DNA of 5,777 nt, from the NCBI GenBank assembly GCA_013813075.1, contig JACCSI010000060.1, positions 1 through 5,777 of the forward strand, written 5' to 3'. The number at the start of each line of letters is the position of its first letter. Position 1 is the first letter of the stretch. The notes beneath the pieces were generated by a model. That model was not told the origin of the DNA and ran no database searches. It saw nothing but the letters and a program-made list of their open reading frames with translations. Source of the DNA: Acidobacteriota bacterium (GTDB lineage Bacteria; Acidobacteriota; Vicinamibacteria; Vicinamibacterales; UBA2999). Of this stretch, positions 1-5,777 are shown in pieces. The position numbers were made by a program, and so were the translations under genes.

Positions 1-1399
1 GCTCCAGGAGGTGCAATGCGTAGAGCACTTCGTCGGGACTGCCGTTCAACTGCGACACGATCAAGTCCGACGCCGACCGATCGAGGATGGGAGCGCTCGC
101 CTTTTCAGAGTCAAGACGATGCTGATGAATGCTTTCGCGCAGATTATCGACGTATTGCAGGCGCGCCACCCACGCTGCCCAGAACCAGCCTAGGAGTGCG
201 ATCAGCGCGATCCAGCTAATCTGCGTCGGCGCCAATCCGAGGACCGCCGCAAACAACAGGATGGCCAGCCCACCCAGCGCATCACCGATCCGGTAGACGA
301 CGGTGTCAATGAACGATTTCACGCGAAACATCTGGTGGGCGTGCACCGGCAAGTAGAGCAGCTCCACCGTGGCTTTGTCCACGGAGTACCGCAACACCTG
401 GTCGCTCGCCTTCAAGGCCCCGACCGCGAGCAGCGATCCGGTGGCGAGCAGACCGAACGAGCTGATGGTCATGGCGGCAGGCACGATGAACAGCGTGAGA
501 CCGACGCCGGCCGACCGAAGAATGCGGCCGGTGAAGAGCACCTGCAGCGCCAGCGCAACGAGCCCGGCCAGCATATTGAACGACCCGAAAAACATCGCGA
601 GCTCGTCGGTCGACGGGATGTTCTGCTTGGCAATCGCCTTGAACTGCCAGCCCGTTATCGTCGTCACAAAGGCGGCCAGCCAGACAACAGAAGCAATCGC
701 CGTCAGGTATGGGGAATGACGCACCGTTGAAAAGCTGGTCCACAACCCACCCTCTTCCTGACTGGCGGCGGAGTCGTGCGTGCCAAGCCGGTCCGGTCGA
801 TCGCGCCACACGAACCAGACGATGACCGAGGACAGGACGAGGGTGGCGGCGACCCAAAGCAAGGTGCTTTCGGTGCCGAAGCGTGCGACGATTTCGCGCG
901 TCGCCAGCCCACCGACAATCCATCCGAGAATCGCGCCGCCGCCGATCAGGCCGAAGGCGCGCTTGGCCTCGCGGGTCGTCATCACGTAATTCGCGAGCAT
1001 CCAGACCTGTGTCGGCACGAGCACGCTGAGGGCGCCCACCCACACGTAAATGGCAATGAACAGCGCACCGGAGCCGCCCGCCGGCGCGCCTTTGGCATTC
1101 CACCAGAAGCCAACGGCAGTGGCCGCAAACGCCAGCAGGCTGCCAATCTGGACATTGCGAAGGTTGGTACGTGAGCCGGCACGAATGTAGACACCGGCAA
1201 GAAATCCGACCAACACCGCAATGGCGATGTCGGCGTAGGGCAAATCTCTCGCGCTAAACCGGTCCAGAAACAGCGCGTCGCGGGCGGCTTTGCTGGCGAC
1301 CGACCCCGCCATCGTTAAAAACAGATACGCGAAGAGCGGCAGCGCCCGGCCCAGCTCTCGAGGAGTGAGGCCCAACACCCGTTGCACGACAGTGAACAT
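1..1399 (-). CDS. NTT/Npt-like (ATP/ADP translocase-like) membrane protein with start of HEAT region, 3' end outside window
   Basis: Reading the minus strand from the ATG at 1399-1397 gives an unbroken frame of 466 residues that leaves the window at position 1, so the C-terminus is missing. An in-frame TAG at 1405-1403 lies two codons upstream, so no earlier start is possible, and later starts would cut the first membrane helix. No clear Shine-Dalgarno is visible. About 10-12 hydrophobic segments fill residues 17-410. NTT-like signatures are K37..R40-D-A-L-F, VWMLAN (132-137) followed by EAKRAFG (144-150), and D341-K..E346-LLYLP..K361-SFID..R370. These align without difficulty with the divergent neighbour at 1644-5378, so the two are paralogues. 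From about residue 440 the sequence turns soluble, and DEVLYALHLLE (456-466) matches the first HEAT helix of the neighbour. A HEAT and perhaps sensor tail beyond the edge is therefore expected but not seen. The family moves nucleotides or related anions across the inner membrane; this member's substrate is unknown. A general MFS label is the main alternative. Confidence 0.88.
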   Translation of the reverse strand, partial: MFTVVQRVLGLTPRELGRALPLFAYLFLTMAGSVASKAARDALFLDRFSARDLPYADIAIAVLVGFLAGVYIRAGSRTNLRNVQIGSLLAFAATAVGFWWNAKGAPAGGSGALFIAIYVWVGALSVLVPTQVWMLANYVMTTREAKRAFGLIGGGAILGWIVGGLATREIVARFGTESTLLWVAATLVLSSVIVWFVWRDRPDRLGTHDSAASQEEGGLWTSFSTVRHSPYLTAIASVVWLAAFVTTITGWQFKAIAKQNIPSTDELAMFFGSFNMLAGLVALALQVLFTGRILRSAGVGLTLFIVPAAMTISSFGLLATGSLLAVGALKASDQVLRYSVDKATVELLYLPVHAHQMFRVKSFIDTVVYRIGDALGGLAILLFAAVLGLAPTQISWIALIALLGWFWAAWVARLQYVDNLRESIHQHRLDSEKASAPILDRSASDLIVSQLNGSPDEVLYALHLLE

Positions 1400-1539
1400 C
1401 GACTACCAGGTCCGCCGACTACGCGCGACAGAATTCACAAACGATACAGAACACACCAGGTCCACGCAGGCGCAATCCAGAGAAGACATAGCAGACACAG
1501 AATTGCAAGCCAACACCGCGTGACGGAGTGTGGACTTCC

Positions 1540-1555
1540 AGGGCGTGAGCGCCTT
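1540..1555. repeat. Short GC-rich inverted repeat (hairpin-capable)
   Basis: AGGGCG and CGCCTT flank a TGAG loop. Four G-C pairs are perfect, and a G-T wobble and an A-T pair extend the stem to six. No T-run follows on either strand, so it is not a standard intrinsic terminator. In GC-rich DNA a stem of this size can occur by chance. Confidence 0.25.
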
Positions 1556-1578
1556 CGGTTCCGGCTGCGAATCCCGTC

Positions 1579-1599
1579 GATCCATGCGTTCTGTGGATC
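1579..1599. promoter_or_regulatory. Candidate operator: dyad GATCCA-N9-TGGATC
   Basis: Two perfect 6-bp half-sites, GATCCA at 1579-1584 and TGGATC at 1594-1599, are separated by 9 bp, giving a 15-bp centre-to-centre spacing. The dyad ends 16 bp before the TATAAA box, so it would cover the -35 region of the plus-strand gene. A dimeric regulator bound there could block or recruit polymerase. The operator role is inference from symmetry and position; a 6-bp dyad can be chance. Confidence 0.3.
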
Positions 1600-1621
1600 C
1601 GGAGTGTAGCGCGTGTATAAA
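1592..1621 (+). promoter_or_regulatory. Candidate sigma-70-like promoter for the 1244-residue gene
   Basis: TATAAA at 1616-1621 is a good -10 box and the most A/T-rich spot just before the gene. An 18-bp spacer upstream, TGTGGA (1592-1597) is a poor -35 match and overlaps the dyad at 1579-1599. Transcription from this box would begin near 1628, leaving only about 16 nt before the ATG at 1644. The poor -35 suggests a need for an activator, or that the box is fortuitous. Confidence 0.35.
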
Positions 1622-1643
1622 CTAGCTCTGCTAAGCTCCGCCT

Positions 1644-4600
1644 ATGTCCGGCCGCTCCCCTGGTTCATTCGCCAGTCGCCTGCTCGGTCCGCTTGCGCAA
1701 TTTCGAGCGGGGGAAGGCATCACCGCCGTCCTGCTCTTCGCCTATTCGTTTCTGGCGATGACCGGCTACAACGTCCTGAAGCCCGTGACCCGCGGGTTGT
1801 TCATCTCCAGCCTCGGCGCGGACAACCTGCCGTGGGTACAGTTCGGCGCCGGTGTCGTCATCGGCTTCATCATGCAGGGCTACAGCCGCGTCATCGCGTT
1901 CGTGCCGCGGCGCTGGATGATTCCCGTCACACAGCTCGGGATGGTCGGGTTGCTGGTCGTCTTCTGGATTCTTTTCAACGGCGCGGGCGACGCCCGCATT
2001 GTCGCCGCCGGCTTTTACCTGTTTGGTCTGATCCTCGGCATTCTGCTCATCAGCCAGTTCTGGACCCTGGCCAATGACATCTACGACGCGCGGCAAGCCA
2101 AACGACTATTCGGATTCGTTGGCGCGGGCAGCAGCCTCGGCGGCGCCGCGGGCGCGCAACTGACGGCGTCGCTGGTCAAACCGCTGGGCGCCAATGCGAT
2201 GCTGCTGCTGAGCGCCGCCATGCTCAGCCTCTGCATGATCATCGTGGTCTGGATCGTTCGGCGCGAGAAGAATGCCGGCACCTCCGACGCGAGCAAGACC
2301 GGCGAGGACGAGGGCGTCAGCAGCAGCGAAGCCATCGCCCTGCTGCGCTCCTCGCGTCAGCTGCAGCTGATTTCGTTGGTCATCGCCTTCGCCGCGGTCG
2401 GGGCGGGCATTATCGAGCAGCAGTTGAACATGGCCGCCGAAGAAGCCAAGGGGGCCGTCAACACGGATTCGATCACGGCGTTTCTGGCGCAGGTTGCCGT
2501 GTGGACCTCGCTCATCGGTTTCGTCATTCAGGTCGCGTTCACGAGCCGCATTCACCGTCATCTCGGCATCGGATTCGCGCTGTTGATTCTGCCGGTCAGC
2601 CTGGGCGGCAGTGCCGTCCTGATGCTGGCGGCCGGCGCCGTGTGGACAACCGGCGTGGCGAGGGTGCTCGATACGTCGCTGCGCTACACCGTCGACAAAA
2701 CGTCACGCGAGATTCTGTTTCTGCCGCTGCCGCTCGATTTAAAATACCGGGCCAAGCCATTCATCGATGTCACGGTGGACCGCGTCGCCAAGGGCGTGGG
2801 GGCGTTGCTCCTTTTAGTGCTCATCAAAGACTTCGGCCTCGGCCTGACGTGGCGGCAATTGAGCTACGCGAGCCTGTCGATGATGGTGCTGTGGGTGATC
2901 TACGCGCTACGCGCCCGCCGGCAGTACCTGGCCGCGTTCCGCCAGAGCATCGAGCAACAATCGGTCGAGCCGGCCGAAATTCGGCTCGACACGGCCGACC
3001 TGAACACGGTCGAGACGCTGATACTGGAACTGTCGCATCCCGAGCCGCGCCGCGTGCTATACGCGATGGAACTGCTCGAGTCGCTCGACAAACGTCATCT
3101 GGTCAGCCCGTTGCTGCTGCACCATGAGTCGCCACGAGTGCGGGCGCGCGCGATTTCCGTCGCCGAAGCGGCGGGGGCTGAACGTGGCGCCCATTGGCTG
3201 CGCGGCGTTGAGCGATCGCTGAAGGACAGCGACGCCGCGGTGCGACTGGCGGCGGTGCGGGCCCTGGCGGTGCTGCAGGGCGAAGAAGCGGCGGAGCTGA
3301 TGAGGGGTTACCTGCGCGATCCCGATCCCAAAATGGTGGTGACCGCAGCGTCGGCGCTCGCGGAAAGCGCGATCGACACCGACCGGGCCGACGCCGAACA
3401 TACGCTGCAGACGCTGACCGCGGACACGCGTGAGCAATCCGTGCCGATTCGCCTGCAAGTCGCCCACTCGCTCGGCTACGTGCGCAATCCTCGGTTCCGC
3501 CCACTGCTCGTGCCGTTGATGTTCGACGCCGATCTGTCGGTCGCACAGGAGGCGATCCGGAGCGCCGGGCGCCTGGGCTCCGGCGACGCCGATTTCCTCT
3601 TCGTGCCGCCGCTGGTGTCGCTGATGCGCAATCGGCTGCTGAAGAGTGCGGCGCGCGAGGTGCTGGTGGCATACGGCGACGAGGTCGTCGCCGCACTCGC
3701 CTACTTCCTCCGCGATCCGGAGGAAGACATCTGGGTTCGCCGCCACGTGCCGTCGACGTTGGCGCTCATCCCGACCCAGCGCTCGCTCGACGTGCTGGTC
3801 TCGGCTCTCGAAGACCCCGACGGGTTCGTCCGCTTCAAGGCCGGTGCCGCCATCGAACGGCTGCGTCGCAGCGTCCCGCAGTTGCGCCTCGATCGTGCGG
3901 TGGTCGAACGCCAGATCTTGCAGGAGACGACGCGCGCTTTCAACGCCTTGACGCTGCATTACAACCTGTTCGTCAACCACGACCTCGACGCCGCGTCGCT
4001 GCTGGCCCGTGCGCTCGAACAGAAACATCAGCGCGCCTTCGATCGCATCTTCCGGTTGCTCGGCCTGGTGTTTCCGCCCGAAGACATCAACGCGGTGCGC
4101 GTGGCGCGCGACAGTGCCGACCCGCGCCTGCGGTCGGGCGCGATCGAGTACCTCGACAACCTGCTCGAGGGCGACATCCGCCGCCGCGTGATGCTGCTCC
4201 TGGAGGAAATGCCCGGCGAGGAACGCGTCCGGCGCGGCAACGTCATCTTCAAGACGCGCGGGCGCGACGTCGAGGACACCGTCGCTCAGCTGGTTCACGA
4301 CGAAGATCAGGTGATCGCCGCGGCGGCGATTCAACTGGTCGAGCAGCGACAGATGTGGACGCTGGCCGACGACCTCGAACACGCGCTCGCCCACCGCGAC
4401 GCGCGAGACTGGCACGTCTTCGAAGCGGCCTCCTGGGCGCTGGCGGCCCGTCGCATGCCAATTGAACAGCGACGTGCTTTGTGGCGCGAGCCGCTGCCGG
4501 CGGTGGAGCTCGCGACGAGGCTGCGAAGTGTGCCGCTCTTCGCGTTCGTGTCGGTGGACGAACTGTTCCGCATCGCGATGCTGGGGCACCAGGTGCGTCA

Positions 4601-5378
4601 CGAAGGCGGCCGTATTCTCTACGAGGCTGGCCGCTCCGTGGAGTCGCTGCAGTTCCTGCTCGACGGCCGCGTCGGCGCCGCCCGGCCCGACGGCGAGATA
4701 AAACACATCGAGGCGCCGGCCGTGCTTGGCTTCGAGGGGGTGATCGAAGGCAGCCCTGCGCAAAAGACCATACGCGCGGTGGACCCGTGCGTCACGTTGT
4801 CGCTGACCACCGAACAGTTCCTGTCGCTGCTCTCAGAGAACGTCGAAATTGCACAGGGCATCTTCCGGCTGCTGATCGATCGGCGTGGGCATCCCGGCTG
4901 GCACACGGTGTCGCACGGATCCATCGCGCCGGTCCTGGCTCGAAAGGTCGATGCCGGACCGCTGCAGCCTGTCGACACAATTCTGCTGCTGCAGTCGAGC
5001 CCGCTGCTCGGGCGTGCGACGGCCACCCAGCTTGTGGGCCTGGCCGCCGTGGCGCGCCCGGTGGTGTTGAAAAAGGGGTCCGATCCGCTCGTCGGAGCTG
5101 AGCCGTCAATTCTGGTCGTGCTCAGCGGCGCCGTGCGTATCGAGCGTGATGGCGTTCCCCCCGAAACAGCCGCGCCGGGCGACGTTGTCGGCATTTACGA
5201 AACGCTCGGCGGCGTGGCATTCCCCGTCCGCGCAGAAGTGGAGAGCGAGGGCAAGGGACTGCGTTTCCTCAGCTCGGATGTGCTCGATCTCTTGGCAGAC
5301 GACATCGGCCTGCTGCGCGGGATCTTTTCCGCCTTGCTGCGTGTGCCCGAACGAACATCGGCCCCGCACGTGCATTGA
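1644..5378 (+). CDS. NTT/Npt-like transporter fused to HEAT repeats and two degenerate cyclic-nucleotide-binding domains
   Basis: This complete 1244-residue frame begins at ATG 1644 and ends at TGA 5376-5378. An in-frame TAA at 1632-1634 fixes the start; there is no clear Shine-Dalgarno. Residues 24-425 form a membrane domain of about 10-12 helices. NTT-like signatures are K46-P-V-T-R-G-L-F, FWTLAN (139-144) followed by QAKRLFG (151-157), and D351-K..R-E356-ILFLPL..K367..K371-PFID..R380-VAK383. Residues about 455-940 are helical HEAT-type repeats, with typical D-x-x-x-V-R-x-x-A units near 528-541 and 723-740. Residues 960-1080 follow the CNB fold (VPLFAFVSVDEL..GRILYEAG..LLDGRV). Residues 1113-1235 are a second, more divergent CNB-like unit. 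Both lack the expected Glu and Arg of the phosphate-binding cassette (F1030 and A1039 in the first; I1184 in the second). Known NTT proteins exchange nucleotides, usually without such tails, being around 500 residues. A role as a gated nucleotide or anion transporter, or as a transporter-like sensor, is inference. The divergent gene at 1-1399 is its paralogue. Confidence 0.92.
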   Translation: MSGRSPGSFASRLLGPLAQFRAGEGITAVLLFAYSFLAMTGYNVLKPVTRGLFISSLGADNLPWVQFGAGVVIGFIMQGYSRVIAFVPRRWMIPVTQLGMVGLLVVFWILFNGAGDARIVAAGFYLFGLILGILLISQFWTLANDIYDARQAKRLFGFVGAGSSLGGAAGAQLTASLVKPLGANAMLLLSAAMLSLCMIIVVWIVRREKNAGTSDASKTGEDEGVSSSEAIALLRSSRQLQLISLVIAFAAVGAGIIEQQLNMAAEEAKGAVNTDSITAFLAQVAVWTSLIGFVIQVAFTSRIHRHLGIGFALLILPVSLGGSAVLMLAAGAVWTTGVARVLDTSLRYTVDKTSREILFLPLPLDLKYRAKPFIDVTVDRVAKGVGALLLLVLIKDFGLGLTWRQLSYASLSMMVLWVIYALRARRQYLAAFRQSIEQQSVEPAEIRLDTADLNTVETLILELSHPEPRRVLYAMELLESLDKRHLVSPLLLHHESPRVRARAISVAEAAGAERGAHWLRGVERSLKDSDAAVRLAAVRALAVLQGEEAAELMRGYLRDPDPKMVVTAASALAESAIDTDRADAEHTLQTLTADTREQSVPIRLQVAHSLGYVRNPRFRPLLVPLMFDADLSVAQEAIRSAGRLGSGDADFLFVPPLVSLMRNRLLKSAAREVLVAYGDEVVAALAYFLRDPEEDIWVRRHVPSTLALIPTQRSLDVLVSALEDPDGFVRFKAGAAIERLRRSVPQLRLDRAVVERQILQETTRAFNALTLHYNLFVNHDLDAASLLARALEQKHQRAFDRIFRLLGLVFPPEDINAVRVARDSADPRLRSGAIEYLDNLLEGDIRRRVMLLLEEMPGEERVRRGNVIFKTRGRDVEDTVAQLVHDEDQVIAAAAIQLVEQRQMWTLADDLEHALAHRDARDWHVFEAASWALAARRMPIEQRRALWREPLPAVELATRLRSVPLFAFVSVDELFRIAMLGHQVRHEGGRILYEAGRSVESLQFLLDGRVGAARPDGEIKHIEAPAVLGFEGVIEGSPAQKTIRAVDPCVTLSLTTEQFLSLLSENVEIAQGIFRLLIDRRGHPGWHTVSHGSIAPVLARKVDAGPLQPVDTILLLQSSPLLGRATATQLVGLAAVARPVVLKKGSDPLVGAEPSILVVLSGAVRIERDGVPPETAAPGDVVGIYETLGGVAFPVRAEVESEGKGLRFLSSDVLDLLADDIGLLRGIFSALLRVPERTSAPHVH

Positions 5379-5492
5379 CACCTCTGATCCGGCCACCACC
5401 CCGCGCCGTTTAACCTTTGGCGCCGCAGGCAATCCAACCTGGGTAGAAAGTATTCTGCCAGTCCACGCCTTGGTGGCACCGGAGGTTTAGCA
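5379..5492. other. Intergenic spacer before the Spy-like gene
   Basis: This 114-bp gap follows the TGA of the large gene. GCGCC (5403-5407) and GGCGC (5419-5423) could pair around an 11-nt loop, but no T-run follows, so I do not call a terminator. A/T-rich TATTCT at 5451-5456 could be a -10 box, but no -35 lies at a usual distance. Read-through from the large gene or a non-sigma-70 promoter both remain possible. Confidence 0.5.
5481..5486 (+). promoter_or_regulatory. Strong Shine-Dalgarno for the Spy-like gene
   Basis: GGAGGT lies 6 nt before the ATG at 5493, close to ideal spacing, and decides that start. It contrasts with the two large transporter genes, neither of which has a recognisable ribosome binding site. 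Confidence 0.85.
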
Positions 5493-5777
5493 ATGACGAC
5501 ACGAATTCTCATCGCCGCAGGTTTGGCTGCAGTATTGGCGGGCGGCAGCGCAGCCGCCTTGGAACAGCCGCCGCAGAGTGGCCGGCGCATGGAGCGGAAG
5601 CCAGGCAAACCTGTCGCGCCCAGGCAGGGCCCACGCCGCAGCGGGCCTGGAATGGACTTGGCTTTGCGCGGTATCGACTTGACTGACGCGCAGCGCGAAC
5701 AGGGCCGCGTCATTGGCGAATCGCACAAGGCCGAGCTCCGAGAGGTCGCGACCAAGCTACGCGCCGCACAACATGCG
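5493..5777 (+). CDS. Secreted Spy/CpxP-like (LTxxQ) protein, 3' end outside window
   Basis: The frame starts at ATG 5493 behind GGAGGT and stays open for 95 residues to the window edge. Residues 1-22 form a signal peptide: MTTR, a hydrophobic core of I, L, A, G and V, then AAA with likely cleavage after A22. Residues 26-53 form a basic, Pro/Gly/Arg-rich linker likely to be disordered. From residue 54 a helical part begins, with LTDAQ (63-67) followed by a charged amphipathic helix rich in E, R, K and Q (68-92). The LTxxQ motif is the hallmark of the Spy/CpxP and related metal-resistance family: small periplasmic helical proteins that act as ATP-independent chaperones or stress and metal sensors. 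Members are usually around 150-180 residues, so roughly half is missing. The periplasmic location follows from the signal peptide; the chaperone role is family inference. Its own ribosome binding site and 114-bp upstream gap suggest a separate unit, though read-through from upstream cannot be excluded. Confidence 0.8.
   Translation, partial: MTTRILIAAGLAAVLAGGSAAALEQPPQSGRRMERKPGKPVAPRQGPRRSGPGMDLALRGIDLTDAQREQGRVIGESHKAELREVATKLRAAQHA

Larger units (their letters stand above)
1400..1643. other. Divergent intergenic control region
   Basis: This 244-bp gap separates the start codons of two paralogous, oppositely transcribed genes, so promoters for both should lie here. The left half (about 1420-1510) is noticeably A/C-rich compared with the coding DNA. 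It holds two pairs of short direct repeats: ACCAGGTCC at 1405-1413 and 1455-1463, and ACAGAATT at 1428-1435 and 1497-1504. The right half holds a GC hairpin, a 6-bp dyad and a TATAAA box, listed separately. I found no convincing sigma-70 pair for the minus-strand gene, and no small gene I would defend. Confidence 0.75.

Noticed and set aside
306..1103. A 265-codon minus-strand frame overlapping the left-hand gene
   Set aside because: It is an off-frame reading of the same strand, full of R and H without hydrophobic helices. The frame starting at 1399 encodes a convincing transporter across the same bases.
1405..1504. Direct repeats ACCAGGTCC (50 bp apart) and ACAGAATT (69 bp apart)
   Set aside because: The copies are short, not regularly spaced and limited to two each, so chance is a sufficient explanation.
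1403..1585. 60-codon minus-strand frame just upstream of the left-hand gene
   Set aside because: It is in frame with the transporter but separated by a TAG and shows no recognisable sequence. It is useful only as proof that the transporter cannot start earlier.
1613..2077. GTG-started frame (MYKLALLSSAYV...) overlapping the start of the large gene
   Set aside because: Its beginning looks slightly signal-like, but it soon becomes R/H/P-rich and lies wholly within the better-supported transporter frame.
3057..4763. Very long (568-codon) open frame antisense to the large gene
   Set aside because: Its product is rich in R, H, Q, E and A with no domain or membrane pattern. Such frames are expected opposite GC-rich coding DNA, and the sense frame has clear repeats and folds.
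5403..5423. Possible terminator hairpin after the large gene
   Set aside because: It has only a 5-bp stem with an 11-nt loop and no following T-run.
1..5777. CRISPR, tRNA, rRNA, insertion sequence or prophage signals
   Set aside because: No spaced repeats, cloverleaf-like segments, transposase frames or terminal inverted repeats were seen; nearly all bases are explained by three genes and two short gaps.

Overview
The window is GC-rich bacterial DNA with three genes. Two are complete or partial genes for large, related membrane proteins of the ATP/ADP-translocase-like (NTT/Tlc/Npt) kind, transcribed away from each other. The third is the start of a small secreted Spy/CpxP-like protein. The strong G/C preference at third codon positions, the NTT-HEAT fusion and the small LTxxQ protein would fit an Acidobacteriota-type environmental bacterium. 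That placement is inference only; no marker gene is present.

Layout. Positions 1-1399 (minus strand) encode the first 466 residues of an NTT-like transporter that runs off the left edge just as a HEAT-like region begins. Positions 1400-1643 are a divergent intergenic region holding a TATAAA box, a perfect 6-bp dyad (GATCCA-N9-TGGATC) and a short GC hairpin. Positions 1644-5378 (plus strand) encode a complete 1244-residue protein: an NTT-like membrane domain, a long HEAT-repeat domain, and two degenerate cyclic-nucleotide-binding (CNB) folds in tandem. Positions 5379-5492 are a short spacer ending in a strong Shine-Dalgarno. Positions 5493-5777 encode the first 95 residues of a secreted Spy/CpxP-like protein, cut by the right edge.

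How they may work together. The two transporters are paralogues: the FW/VW-x-x-AN...AKR-x-F-G motif, the DK...(E)(I/L)LxLP...K-x-FID...R motif and the start of the HEAT region can all be aligned by eye. They share one control region, so they may be co-regulated and may pair in the membrane. The complete protein looks like a transporter body carrying a large cytoplasmic scaffold and ligand-sensing-like C-terminal modules. Both CNB modules lack the usual phosphate-binding Glu and Arg, so cyclic nucleotide binding is doubtful. The substrate is unknown; calling it an ATP/ADP exchanger would go beyond the sequence. The Spy-like gene has its own ribosome binding site and may be a separate unit.
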